Shown: positions 1 through 10,072, counted from the first letter of the stretch. The stretch: 64,000 nucleotides of DNA from Mermis nigrescens (GCA_036768485.1 JAVLUZ010000071.1:1-64000); one strand, 5' to 3'. Translations and numbers: made by a program. Notes: generated by a model from the letters alone, not told the origin.

Positions 1-219
1 CTGCCACTGCTCATCCATAGCACTCACAATAACTTTATTGCGTTTATAGTGTTTTAAAAGCGGTTTGTGCAGCAAATATGTAGGCTGTTTAGCCAACCAT
101 GCTCGTACCTGTTTGAGTTGAATGTGGGGGTCATACCTATGGGCTCGGGTGTAAAGCTGATGGGCGCCAGAGTAGCCAGTTTTTGGATTGTAATATAACT
201 TATTTAACACCTTATTCAT
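1..219 (-). CDS. Polinton/Maverick-type integrase, N-terminal part (cut by window edge)
   Basis: The minus strand opens at an ATG (217-219) and stays open for 73 codons to the window edge. The translation has the signature of the N-terminal region of Polinton/Maverick retroviral-like (rve) integrases: YYNPKTGYSG near residues 9-18, YLLHKP near 48-53, a basic YKRNKVIVS stretch, and MDEQWQ at the edge, just before where the first catalytic Asp of the DDE core would fall. In this family the enzyme inserts the large DNA transposon by strand transfer. The frame upstream of the ATG is open only to 243, so the ATG is the likely start. Two same-strand ORFs upstream (316-639, 1018-1347) could belong to the same element. 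The catalytic core is outside the window, so activity cannot be judged. Alternative: another transposon using the same integrase family. Confidence 0.72.
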   Translation of the reverse strand, partial: MNKVLNKLYYNPKTGYSGAHQLYTRAHRYDPHIQLKQVRAWLAKQPTYLLHKPLLKHYKRNKVIVSAMDEQWQ

Positions 220-315
220 TTTGATGCATGCATTCTGCACCAATCATCAGTACTTATACATGTCATTGACATGACCTCTCGCTTTTTTTCTTTTTTTTAT
301 TTATTCAATTCATAT

Positions 316-639
316 TTACAACACCATATTAACTTTATGCATGATCGCATTATTGTACAAATGCTCCCACATATTTTTCGCGTTAATATCGAAATTTTGC
401 CACAATTCGTACAATGCTTCATTTTCACAATTCGCCACACATTTTTTCAAGGTCAGCGCAGACGTCCAGAATGCTTTCCTGTCTTTAAGACGCCGTTCAT
501 CCTTAAATTCATCCGTAAGCTGCGTCCAGAAGCAGTTGCCAATCCATTCCACCTTCTGTACAGTAATGTAGCAGGATGCCGCTTTGTCGACCAGTTTGTT
601 CACAAAATGATGAAACGCCAATTTGCCAGGTGATGACAT
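316..639 (-). CDS. uncharacterised 107-aa ORF, probably Polinton cargo
   Basis: This ORF has coding-like composition (balanced residues, three Trp, four Cys) and no low-complexity runs. It starts MSSPGKLAFHHFVNKL and ends at a TAA near 316. No known domain was recognised. It lies about 100 bp upstream of the integrase start on the same strand, the spacing of compact Polinton genes, so membership of the same element is an inference from position. The overlapping plus-strand frame of 120 codons is best read as its shadow. Confidence 0.45.
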   Translation of the reverse strand: MSSPGKLAFHHFVNKLVDKAASCYITVQKVEWIGNCFWTQLTDEFKDERRLKDRKAFWTSALTLKKCVANCENEALYELWQNFDINAKNMWEHLYNNAIMHKVNMVL

Positions 640-702
640 TTTCAGTGAATTGCAGTAGTCGTAGCAGATAAAAATAATAAAGGCTCAGATAGCACATACG
701 AC

Positions 703-979
703 CATAGGTGGGCAGCACCAAAGTTCTGGGGGATGGATGAAAAAATTTCTGGGGGGGTGAAAAATTTTTAAAGGTCAAAAATGGCCTTAAAAATGGTGGT
801 TTGGCAAAAAAAATACCATTTTTCGACGTTTCTCATCAAGCTCTATCCAATGGCATCAAAAAATTGCTGAAAAAGCAAAAAAAATTTTTCTGGGGGGTAG
901 GGGTATTTTGATTTCTGGGGGGATATTTCAACTTCTGGGGGTGCATACCGCCCCCCCAAACCCCCCACGCCCATGTGTG
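703..979 (+). mobile_element. family A MITE, copy A1
   Basis: This is a 277-bp non-coding element starting CATAGGTGGGCAGC and ending CACGCCCATGTGTG (reverse complement CACACATGGGC), an imperfect terminal inverted repeat. Flanks CATACGAC (695-702) and CATGCGAC (980-987) match at 7 of 8 bases, an 8-bp target duplication. It interrupts the space between two Polinton-like ORFs. Its core contains the family hallmark TTTCGACGTTTCTCATCAAG. Confidence 0.85.
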
Positions 980-1017
980 CATGCGACTATTCATGTTCCT
1001 GCTCATATTTATAGACT

Positions 1018-1347
1018 TTAGTAGTTTGTTTTAGCCTTTTCTTCCTCCTTTACATGCTCCGCATAGCGCATCAGAACACGACCACCAGCTTCTTGCATAG
1101 CCCTATTAAACTCACAGCATTGTGGGCATATTTGCACCATAGCATACCATCTGCCTCCGTTAGTTTCAAAAAAGTCGTGATCTGATGAATTTTTTTGGCA
1201 GTTGTAGCACAGGTGAATCATTAATGGGTACATGGGGCGCTCCAAGTTCCGCCCGCACAATTGGATGGGTGGCCTGATTGCCCTCCCATACGGTTTCTTC
1301 TCCTCATTGACATAAGGTTGTTTGTTTAATTCTTTAAGCTCTTCCAT
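1018..1347 (-). CDS. 109-aa ORF with a CxxC...CxxC zinc-ribbon-like pair
   Basis: The ORF carries Cys47-x2-Cys50 (CYNC) and Cys74-x2-Cys77 (CPQC, followed by another Cys), a spacing suited to a zinc ribbon. A basic, proline-containing N-terminal half and a charged C-terminus (KEEEKAKTNY) flank it. No named family was recognised. It is on the same strand as the integrase start at 219 and the 107-aa ORF, from which it is separated by MITE A1. The simplest inference is a third gene of the same Polinton-like relic, possibly a small nucleic-acid or virion-associated protein. A host gene fragment is possible. Confidence 0.45.
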   Translation of the reverse strand: MEELKELNKQPYVNEEKKPYGRAIRPPIQLCGRNLERPMYPLMIHLCYNCQKNSSDHDFFETNGGRWYAMVQICPQCCEFNRAMQEAGGRVLMRYAEHVKEEEKAKTNY

Positions 1348-1990
1348 TTTTATATTTTACTGTTTCTTCAAATTCAATTTCCTTATTTATAGATTCGTTT
1401 ATACCTATTTCAGATTGAGCCTTCCCACGGACGTCTGCAAATCAAGACAGCTCATGATTTGTGATTTTTACTGTATAACATTGTACAATTTAAAGTGTTT
1501 GATTTATACTTTATGCAGAAAGTGGTGTAAAGTTGAGTGTATCGTGCAACGGGTGAACAAATTGGAAAGTAATGTAAAAAATAATATTAAGCAATGTAAA
1601 AAAACAAAATAAATCTGACGGTAAGCGAAAAATGAAAAGTAGTGTAACATTAGTAAAATTACTCAAAATGAAAAGTAGTGTAAAGCTGGGTGTAACGTGC
1701 AACGGAAAGTGTACATCAGCGTTTGGCCCTGAAAAACAAAATTAGTAAAACAAAAATATGTTGTCATTGGTTGGTCTTCTGGCACAGGTCGGTCTTCTAG
1801 GGCGCGGGAGGGGGACCCCATCCCCTAGGGCTGCTCCCCACGGCTCCCTGACCCCCACAACTGCTCCTTGACCCGCTCCCTTTGCTAGGGCTGCTCCCCA
1901 AGGCTGCTCCCATTTTCCCACGGCTCCTACTCTTGGTCCTATCAGCACAGGTACCGTGTTTGGCTATACTGCCTATGCTTTATTCAAGAG
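1348..1990. other. gene-free stretch with a GC-rich minisatellite
   Basis: No supported gene. Around 1518-1570 and 1630-1715 a phrase with GTAGTGTAAAG followed by CGTGCAACGG is repeated imperfectly. At about 1795-1945 the base composition switches to GC-rich, with repeats of GGCTGCTCCC. The open frame across it is only a by-product of the repeat. Confidence 0.5.
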
Positions 1991-2055
1991 CTGCCTATCT
2001 TATAACATGGGCTATGTTATAACGTTGCACCCCAGGCTCATAGGTATAACTACTA

Positions 2056-2750
2056 CTGATGCAACTACAAATAGGTGATTTTTATGAAGCACGCATAAGA
2101 TATGCCCAATTGAGATTTTCAGAGGAATGTGACGATGTGATGGTTTTTGTGCAGAATGTGAGGATTTAGTGCAAATCACATTTTGCAGGAAGTATCTCAC
2201 ATTCCAAATTGTGCACCTGACATTCTGCACAAAACCATCACATCGTCACACTCCTCTGAAAATTGGGCGCGTTTGCTTTTAACTGATCAGTCTCCAAGGG
2301 CGAGAAGGTATGAACCTCCTGGTACACATTTTCAGTGGAATGTGGCAATGTGATGCTTTTCGTGCAGAATGTGAGGATTTTGTGCACCTCACATTTTGCA
2401 GAAAAATCTCACTTTCTAAATTGTGCACCTAACATTCTGCACAAAAAGTATCACATTGCCACATTCCACTGAAAGTGTGTACCAGGAGGTTCATACCTTC
2501 TTGCCCTTGGAGACAGATCAGTTAAAAGCAAACGCGCCCAATTTTCAGAGGAATGTTACGATGTTATGGTTTTTGTGCAGAATTTGAGGAGCAAAATTTG
2601 GAATGTGAGATTTTTCTGCAAAATTTGAGGTGCACTAAATCCTCACATTCTGCACAAAAACCATCACATTTTCATATTCCTCTGAAAATCTCAATTGGGC
2701 ATATCTTATGTGCGCTTCATAAAAATCACCTATTTGTAGTTGCATCAGCT
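2056..2750. repeat. 695-bp nested palindrome (foldback element)
   Basis: The outer arms TGATGCAACTACAAATAGG (2056) and CCTATTTGTAGTTGCATCA (to 2750) are exact inverse copies. Complementarity continues inward to a centre near 2400. Each third is itself a hairpin (about 2125-2255, 2325-2475, 2545-2690) built from CAGAATGTGAGG-like words. The whole could fold as three hairpins or one long cruciform. Target duplication is not certain (TAACTAC versus TAACAAC outside). It resembles a foldback MITE. The two short ORFs inside it are mirror images and not genes. Confidence 0.85.
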
Positions 2751-2760
2751 AACAACTGAC

Positions 2761-3064
2761 CAGCAAACCACCTTTCTGTGTGAGGTTGTATTATTATTGA
2801 CGATATTACCAACAAAAATTATGATTCTTGGAGATATTGTAAAAAATTGGAGCACTTTATCAACAATAATTTTCACTTCAGAAAAAAGGCTTAACGTTCT
2901 GCATATGAAGAAAACGCATGCTAAGCTATAGAATTTAATGAAGTGAAGGTAGTGACCAATATTGTGATGAATGTGAGCTTCTACATCAAGAATGTGATGT
3001 AAACGCGAATCACATGTGCAATAAAGTTTATATAAGGAATGCCACATATTGAATAGATGACAAA
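2761..3064. other. short gene-free spacer
   Basis: AT-rich sequence between the palindrome and the zinc-finger ORF. It contains several CAGAATGTGA-like words related to the palindrome but no supported gene. It may hold the promoter of the ORF that follows, but no core promoter motif was recognisable. Confidence 0.3.
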
Positions 3065-3705
3065 ATGAATAAAATCTGTGAAATCTGTGGTAAGCAATTA
3101 CTTAATAATTTTACTTTAAAAAGACACAAATACCTCATGCATGGGATATCAGATTTGAAGAATGATACATCAGAGTCTAAACAAATAACGGATGATGATA
3201 GTAGTGATGGCAGTAACAATGGGGATTCTTCAGATGTGTCTGAAAGCAGCTCAAATGAGACTGTAATTGAAACTGGTTGGAGTAATCCGTTTTGGCGCTT
3301 TCAAGTAAAAGTCGTGCTTTCAGATTTTGAAGATAAGATTTTCCGAACAGTATACAAGACCTCCAAACCGAACCATTTTACAGCAGTTTTGTTGATAAAA
3401 TCCTTAATCTCTATGATCTTTATGACTCACTCCTAGATGCTCTAAATGAAAGCAAACTAAGGGAAGAACTAGAAAATGCTAATAATTTTCACCAGTATAC
3501 ATATAAATTTGGAAAAAAGGAAGCTGATGAGACAGCTTGGGCCAGTCGAAAATACATGTGTAAAAAATTAATTTGCAAAAATGCTGATCTATTTGAGGAT
3601 GAGCAGATGAAACGAGAAGACAATAATGCAGTTGTCACATCTGTTGAAGAGTCAAGCAGTGCTCTGCTAGACTATCCAAATCGGATAAAAATGCTCAGAA
3701 TATAA
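3065..3705 (+). pseudogene. C2H2 zinc-finger protein, frame-shifted
   Basis: The ATG at 3065 opens a frame with one classical C2H2 finger (Cys5, Cys8, His21, His26), then an acidic Ser/Asp-rich linker (residues 35-68). Protein-like sequence leaves this frame near 3385-3395. It continues in another frame as a charged, helical region (LYDSLLDAL, ELENANNFHQ, ETAWASRKYMCKKL) to a TAA at 3703-3705. A TTTTACAG just before the switch could be a splice acceptor, so a tiny intron is an alternative to a frameshift. The finger implies nucleic-acid binding. Single-finger proteins with helical tails are common next to transposons and large DNA elements in invertebrates, so this may be cargo of the Polinton relic at the left edge. 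That link is inferred from distance only. Confidence 0.5.
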
Positions 3706-3877
3706 TCAGTACACTACTCTAAAGAAATTACACCCAAAATTTGGTGCTTCATGCCTACAAGGGCAGAGTTTCTATGTTTAAGCTTTTAACCCGTTTTATG
3801 ATGTTTTATGCATCATACTGCAACAAAGTTGGTATGAATACAAAATTTTTAATTCCCCTTCCTTTATATAGCCTCGA
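3706..3877 (+). other. AT-rich 3' flank of the zinc-finger ORF
   Basis: No gene is seen. It includes a small imperfect hairpin around 3789-3815 (GATGTTTTATGCATC). Confidence 0.3.
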
Positions 3878-4060
3878 AAATTGGCACCTTGCCAAGTCAC
3901 GTGTTGCATAAAAACTTGTCTAGACAGGTGTCACGCGATGTCTCATAAAAAATTCGTGCTTCGCCAAGTCACATGTTGTATTAAAAAACTTGGCACTTTG
4001 CCGAGTCATATGTTGCTATAAAAACTTGGCACTTTGCCAAGTCACATGTTGCATAAAAAA
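3878..4060 (+). repeat. degenerate tandem repeat, about 35-38 bp unit
   Basis: At least four units of the type TTGGCACTTTGCCAAGTCAC followed by ATGTTGCATAAAAAC begin near 3881, 3953, 3989 and 4026. The GGCACTTTGCC part is itself nearly palindromic. Confidence 0.7.
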
Positions 4061-4210
4061 CAAGTGCGATGCAAGTTGCTTGCTTTCTGTGACAATAAAG
4101 GGAGAATACGTGGGCGGATTAGGAAGTGTGCTAGTAGCAGAGTCAGTCCAAACAGAGTCTCTATGCTTTACCACTGTATATGCTTCAGCACAGAGACTCT
4201 GAATTGTCCA

Positions 4211-4370
4211 GCATTACTACTAATACATTTGCTTGCTACAGCTGAGTAAGTTGCTGTGCATGTATTGTTGAAAAGTGGAAATGCATACAGTATGTAGACA
4301 TGAGATAAAGTACTAAACGCCAGACAAAAACCCGTCCTATTACTGTTGTGCCTAACAAGTGCACTAAGAC
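4211..4370 (-). repeat. distal part of the 3' LTR of the Gypsy element
   Basis: This stretch matches 19435-19598 in direct orientation (shared words CTTGCTACAGCTGAGTAAG, GTGGAAATGCATACAGTATG, GTGCACTAAGAC). The match stops at 4370, where hAT-like element 1 begins, and resumes at 9834. The outer LTR border to the left of about 4211 could not be fixed because similarity fades. Confidence 0.8.
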
Positions 4371-4559
4371 TAGTGTTGTAAAAGATAGCTTTATCTTTAT
4401 CTTTTTGGCAAGATAAAGATAAAGATAAAGATATCTTTATCTTTATCCTGACAATTTTTTTTATCTTTATCTTTATCTTTATCTTTTGTAAAAATCACAG
4501 GCTATCTTTATCTTTATCTTTTTGATAGGAATTTGTCTTGCAAAAAAGATAACATTTGT

Positions 4560-5052
4560 ACATAAGTTAGCATGTAATCCAAAATGCAGGTTAGATGTGA
4601 AATACCTTTAGACGCATTCAAGTTTTGTTGTAATACAAGTGCAGCCTAAACTATTGCCTGTATATCAACCTAAGTAAGCGGGAGTGATACCAATCTAAGC
4701 GGTAGTACTACTATTAGCATCCACGTCAATCTAAGTCCAAGCCTAAGAAACATAGAGAAGTTTGAAAAAATCAATAAATGTTGTGACTATACCTTGTACA
4801 GGCGCACAGAGCAGTTTTTTAATGCTTGTGAAAAGAAAGTAGTGATTTGCTGTCAGCCAGTAGTAGTAGTACGTGGGACAGTCAGATACTGCGGGGAAAT
4901 CCCCAAACCTACATTTATGTGTGCTTAATGCCTATCACCCCTTTGATCTCAGGTGTAAAAATTAGGGCATCAGTTGGCAGCTTTTTATCAACCACTCTTG
5001 TTTATTGCACTTCACAAACAACATTCTCCTGGGTCCAGGCGACCATATTTAC
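4560..5052. other. unassigned interior of hAT-like element 1
   Basis: No gene or repeat recognised beyond its position inside element 1. The 81-codon open frame here has no recognisable domain. Confidence 0.3.
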
Positions 5053-5410
5053 ACTAGCAAAGAAAAATGCTCCGATGGAACAAAAAAGATGAATATACTT
5101 GGAAATGTGGATTACTAAGTATGCAAAAGGAGGGGACTAGGAAAAATCTACCTAAAGTTGCAAAATCCGCTGAAAATCATAACTATCTCTAAGCAACAGA
5201 AGAAATCGAAGTACATTCTGTGGCAAACAGATTAAAATAAATATTTAACCTCAAAATGATTGAAAAAGCAGCACATTAGCTACGCATTAGCTGTGGGAAA
5301 TGATGTTGAGTAAGCTAACAGTCTTTCTTAGCCAATTGAATGAATGGTTTAAAACAGTAGGAAGCACTCAAGTTGACTTGAAACAGACTAAATGTAGGTA
5401 CACTAGTGTA

Positions 5411-6668
5411 AGAGTCTCACAAAACTGGGCAGACCCGAAGGTCCACCACTAATCAGTGTTTGGTTGCTTTCACGAGCCAAACCAGCGCTCAAACAAAACA
5501 AGGATTGACTGAGTTTTATGCTCACCTGGAGCATAAACTCACGGGGTTAAAGCCCGGCTGCAGCACTGTTGAAAAGGCAGTGTGCAATACCAATTGAGCA
5601 ACGCCAAGAGAGCAATGCTCTATCAATTGGTGAGCATAATGCAACCAAGAGAGTAACTCTATTAATTGGTGCATAATGATGCAACTAAGAGAGCAACAGA
5701 TGGGCTCTATATATTAGTGCACAATGGCCTAGTGAGCATGCTAGGCATACCGCTATAGCCCATCTTAGCTCATCATCGGCATAAGCCTGCTGGGGTATTA
5801 CCTTCCCGTCTTAGGCATTTAAACTGGAGTTCAAAAGGCGTGTAACTACTGACAGCAGTTACACCTACCCTCCCCTTAAAGAAGGGGGCCCTTTGGGCGA
5901 GCAACCCAAAGGTATCTTTGTGGGACCTCCATTTGTGAGAGTCACAAAACTGGGCAGACCCGAAGGTCCGCCACTGATCAGTGTTCAGTCGCTTTCGCGA
6001 GCCAAACCAGCGCTCAAACAAAAATGAGGATTGGCTTAGTTTTATGCCCTCCTGGAGCATAAACTCACGGGTTAAAACCCGACTGCAGCACTGTTGAAAA
6101 GGCAGTGTGCAATACCAATTGAGCAACACCAAGAGAGCAATGCTCTATCAATTGGTGAGCATGATGCAAACCAAGAGAGCAACTCTATCAATTGGTGCAT
6201 AATGATGCAACTAAGAGAGCAACAGATGGGCTCCATTGATTAGTACATAATGGCCTGGTGAGCGTGCTAGGCATACTGCTATATCCCATCTTAGTTCGTC
6301 ATTGGCATGAATGAAGCCTGTTGGGGTATTACCTTTCCGTCATAGGCGTTTGAGCCAGAGTTCAAAAAGCATGTAACTACCATACGTGGGCAGCAAGAAA
6401 ATTCTGGGGGGGTGCAAGATTTTTTTGAAGGTCAAAAAATGGCCTTAAAAATGGTGGTATGGCGATAAAAACACCATTTTTCGACGTTTCTCATCAAGCA
6501 CTATCCATTGGCATCAAGAAATTGCGAAAAAGACAAAAAAAATTTTCAAAAATTGAATTCTGGGGGGGGGTATTTTGATTTCTGGGGGGAGTATTTTAGT
6601 TTCTGGGGGTGCATACCCCCCAAACCCCTCCCCCACGCCCAGGTGTGGTAACTACCGACAGCAGTTAC
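5411..6668. repeat. 525-bp tandem duplication (two units)
   Basis: Unit 1 starts about 5417 (TCACAAAACTGGGCAGACCC) and unit 2 about 5942 with the same text, a period of 525 bp. Unit 2 is longer by one family A insertion plus its 8-bp duplication (6381-6655). The 119-codon minus-strand frame at 5773-6132 straddles both units and shows no protein features. Confidence 0.85.
6381..6647 (+). mobile_element. family A MITE, copy A2 (perfect target duplication)
   Basis: This is a 267-bp copy bounded by GTAACTAC at 6373-6380 and 6648-6655. The sister tandem unit keeps the uninterrupted site TGTAACTACTGACAGC at 5841, so filled and empty sites are both visible. Ends are CATACGTGGGCAGC and CACGCCCAGGTGTG. 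Confidence 0.93.
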
Positions 6669-7189
6669 ACTAGTATGCTAATAAGGATTGTGTGCACTAA
6701 TCAATCGGCCCCTCCTTTGCTTGCTTTAATGCTCAAAACAAAATAAAACAACTTTGAACACAACACCACTTAGTTTTCTATCGATCAGGATGTGAAGCTA
6801 GTCAGCGTTGCTACTTGCCAGCAATTAAAAAAGACCTTACAGATTTTGTTTATACACTCTTATCTGAAACTTTGAACATAATTTAATAAAACACTTTTTC
6901 AGAGGCCACAGAATATACTTCGATTTTTTCTGTTGCTTAGAGAAAGTTATGATTTTCAGCAGATTTTTCGAATTCAGGTAGATTTTTCCTAGTCCCCTCC
7001 TTTTACATGCTTAATAATTCACATTCCAAGTATATTCATCTTTTTTGTTCCATCGGAGCATTTTTCTTTGCTAGTACCCTACTTTTAATTAGCATGATTT
7101 GAGTCATCAATCAGTAAACACATACAATAGCATACCACAATAATGACAGCAGGCTAAGAATGAGGAAACAATATTGTTCTTAACATCAG

Positions 7190-7353
7190 CAGTGGCAGAT
7201 CCGGGATTTTTCTAAGGGGAGGGGGTAGTACCGCTAAGGGGGCGGAACCTGACTTGGGCAGAAAAATTAGCCGTTTTAACCAGAAAATTGCTCGAAAATC
7301 CTCAATTTTGCGCTATATTTTGGGCCGGCCCGCCTCCCCTAAATATGCCCCTG
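7190..7353. mobile_element. short hAT-like MITE H (164 bp)
   Basis: It starts CAGTGGCAGATCCGGG and ends CCTAAATATGCCCCTG (reverse complement CAGGGGCATATTTAGG), a hAT-style terminal repeat. Flanks AACATCAG (7182-7189) and AACATCCG (7354-7361) match at 7 of 8. It has no coding capacity and is inserted in family C sequence. Confidence 0.7.
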
Positions 7354-9600
7354 AACATCCGCATTATCCTTTCTAAACAAGACAACCATACATTATTTAA
7401 ACAGATCAAAGTTTTTCAGCATAAACTTTATGCAAATATCAAGTGTAAGGAACACTAACGCTCAGATATGGAAGATGCAGTGTAAACTTTACACAACCAC
7501 AGAGTGTAAAGAAAATTTCAGTCGGATTTGTTATTCTTATATTACTGTCATATTACGATCAACATTTATGCAAAAATTAAGTCAACATAATGGACCGAGG
7601 ACAAATAAATATTAGATGTAAACAACTTTACAGCACTGTTGAGTGCAAAAATACTGGCGTATCACATTTGGTTTCTGGTTAATTTTTAGACTTGAGATTA
7701 TATCCAGACTCATAGCCCAGAACTTGGCAGAAAATACAAGACAAAAACACGTTAAACTCCCCATTATTTTGACTTTGCATTTACCAAAAAAAGCTAAATA
7801 TTGATGTAAACAAAGGCAATTTGCTGTGACGCGTACCCCTTAGAAAGTACTCTATATTTATCTTATTCGACCTTGCATGACTTCTGAACAGAGAAAGTGG
7901 CAAACAAAAAAATGGACAAACCTGTATTTTCCATTGTTCACCACAATGTAAACTTTAAAAATCTGAACCTAACGCACCATTGAGTGTAAATAAATTTGGT
8001 TAGGGCCAGTTCGTAGCCCTTTGATTGTAGTATGTTTGTATGTGCCAAACTTATGTTTCGCAAAATATTTGATATGATTTACCAATCAAAATACAAAAAA
8101 ACCTGTTTTTCGCCCATTTTACATCTCAGATTTCGAAGTTTACAAACCCATAAATAACACAATATTAAATTTTTTGAATGCGGCTTGCTTTGATGTGTAG
8201 CCCTTAAAAGTTACCTTATTTCATTTTATTCAATTCATCCAAACTCATGTTGGCAGAGAAATCTCTAACAAAATCTGTTTTTAACTTATCCACTAGAGTG
8301 TAAAGTTTAAATCCATGGTACTAATTGTGCATTGAGTGTAGAAACGTTTGCTGGCCAGCGCAGAATAGTCCTTGATCCGTAGTACATTTCTGTCAAAAAA
8401 ATTTCTAAAATCTCATAACCGGAGTTGTTGGCAGGCATAAACAAGTCGAAAACTCGACTAGAATGTGTCTTTTTACCCCCAGATTTTGTGCCCTTTACAC
8501 CCCCTTTTGAGAACTAAGCGAAATTCAAAAAAACAAAAAGTGTCAGCTGCAGGACATAAATAGATAAAGAGGTCAAATGAAGTGCATGGTTTTTCCAGAC
8601 GAATTAAAAAATGAAAAAGGTCAAGATTCAGAAGATTTGAATCCATTAGTCTTTTTCTGAATCTGCATGCAAGAACGGATGTGTAAGCCACTGCATCAAC
8701 TCGACATACCGGCGGATTTTAATATTTAGTTAATAATTGAAAAATATTCATCATTCTACTAAAGTTTAAGAGTAGTGTATTTATGATACTAAAAATTATT
8801 ATTCATTAAAGACGAGTCAAAAACCTCTGACCTCTGAAATAAGAAAAATCTGATCAAAAATATGCAATACGGAGTTATCTATCAGCATTAGAAAATAGAT
8901 GTAGATATAATCCGAAGTTCACCTGTTCATACCTCAACAAACACTGGCTACGACGCTCTGAGCGCAAAAATGCTTCTTGGTGTAAACTTTACACTTATGC
9001 TAATGCCGCAATATTGTGTTTATAGAAACAAAATAAACTGGGATCTGTAATGCTAAGGTCAAGGCACCTTTTAAGCATAATTAGCATGTTCCGCTTACTT
9101 AGTGGAGTAGTTGAAGAAATATCGTTTTTCATCTCAAACCCTTTACACTAAAACAATCACAGATCAAAAAAATTTGCGTTGAAAGAGATAAAAAATGGTC
9201 CCTCGAGATTTTGTAACCCTCTACATTATAAAACCAATTGGACTGCACAGAAACCAAAATTGAGTTAGATAAGCTGAAATCAAGCAAATAGTTAAAAACC
9301 CATATACTTTACATTTTTGTGCAACAACCATAAATTGTAAAGAAATTTTAAGGTCAGATTTGTAATCTGCAGCTTGTGGGCAACATTTTTAAAAAAAGTT
9401 TGTTCTCCACAAATTATTTGATTTTTGGTTTACACTCTACACACTCATTGCTAACTCGGTATTGAGTGTAAACAAAAAAGACGGGCAGCAAATTCTTTAA
9501 TTATACATCGATTAAAAAAAACCGCACATCCCAGATGTGTGCCGTTATAGCTGTGAGGGGGAGCACAAAATTTCGGCACTCACTGTGAAAAAACATAAGA
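7354..9600. other. gene-free AT-rich body of copy C1
   Basis: No supported gene over more than 2 kb. The open frames are short and without domains. Repeated words (GTGTAAACTTTACAC, CAGATTTGTAATC, near-tandem at irregular spacing) show decayed satellite-like units. Confidence 0.5.
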
Positions 9601-9621
9601 AAAATGGATGGCCAAGCATTT

Positions 9622-9650
9622 TATAGGTAGCGCTATCGTGCTACCTATGA
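9622..9650 (-). repeat. terminal hairpin of family C
   Basis: TAGGTAGCGCTATCGTGCTACCTA is a near-perfect palindrome ending at the TC terminus on the minus strand. The copy at 61870-61900 has the same design with GCGCGTTAGCGCG in the loop. Confidence 0.7.
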
Positions 9651-9833
9651 TATGTACATTTTATATTTATCTTTATCTTTAGCTTTTTGGTTCCTTTATC
9701 TTGCAAATTATCTTTATCTTTATCTTTCTCAATTTTTTCATCTTTATCTTTATCTTTATCTTTTAGATTTTAAAATTTCAACTTTATCTTTATCTTTTAT
9801 CTTGCAAAAAAATCCTTATCTTTTACAACACTA

Positions 9834-10036
9834 ACTAAGACATATTATACGTGTACAAATAAAAGATCATTATTCACATAAAACAAAGGCCAGCAGTTCC
9901 TTTGCCTACTGCCAATTGCTAACATCCCTATTGAGACAAGATGTGGCCACAGTCAAATATCAAATATGTGCCAAAATATGTGTAGAAATGCAGGCGCAAC
10001 AAATATGTGCAAGGATACAAAACTGTTCCCTTTACA
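9834..10036 (-). repeat. proximal part of the 3' LTR
   Basis: It matches 19591-19789 in direct orientation (TACAAATAAAAGATCAT, TAACATCCCTATTGAGACA, CTGTTCCCTTTACA). The LTR terminus on the minus strand is TGTAAAGGGAACAG, with the canonical 5' TG. Confidence 0.85.
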
Positions 10037-10072
10037 TTTCTGCCATTCTAGTAGCAAACGTCCGCATTTGCT

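Larger units (their letters stand above)
5053..7080. repeat. inverted-repeat arms around a tandem duplication
   Basis: The left arm, about 5053-5242 (words CTCCGATGGAACAAAAAAGA, CTAAGCAACAGAAGAAATCG), is the inverse of 6903-7080 (CGATTTTTTCTGTTGCTTAG, TTTTTTGTTCCATCGGAGC). The same arms recur at 29110-29370/29710-29900. Single arms recur at 58880-58972 and 62380-62580. This defines a repeat module of family C that is used in both orientations. Confidence 0.8.
6903..9650 (-). mobile_element. family C (Helentron-like) copy C1
   Basis: The minus strand starts at 9650 with TC and a hairpin (TCATAGGTAGC...GCTACCTATAA). The same terminal sequence begins another copy at 61870. Downstream both share a GCACATC/CAGATGTG and TATAGCTGTGAGGGGG block. 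The body is AT-rich with recurring TGTAAACTTTACAC and GTCAGATTTGTAATC words, as in the 125-bp repeats at 62.6-63.3 kb. A TC start, a terminal palindrome and internal tandem repeats without coding capacity suggest a non-autonomous Helentron (HINE-like). No Rep/helicase was seen. Confidence 0.5.
4371..9833. mobile_element. hAT-like element 1 (5.46 kb) inside the Gypsy 3' LTR
   Basis: The ends are TAGTGTTGTAAAAGATA and its inverse TTATCTTTTACAACACTA. The terminal TAGTG fits the hAT consensus YARNG. The 8-bp flank ACTAAGAC occurs at 4363-4370 and again at 9834-9841, a perfect target duplication, and the uninterrupted LTR copy at 19.6 kb reads through the site. Arrays of TATCTTTATC (4385-4540; 9655-9830) sit just inside both ends in inverted orientation. 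No transposase gene was recognised, so the copy is non-autonomous or has lost it. The interior carries a 525-bp tandem duplication, MITE A2, MITE H and a Helentron-like copy. Confidence 0.85.

Noticed and set aside
4385..4540. CRISPR-like or regulatory array of AAAGATA
   Set aside because: No spacers; the array is a subterminal repeat of hAT-like element 1 and recurs inverted at its other end and in element 2.
5773..6132. 119-codon minus-strand frame
   Set aside because: It spans the junction of two tandem units and shows no protein family features.
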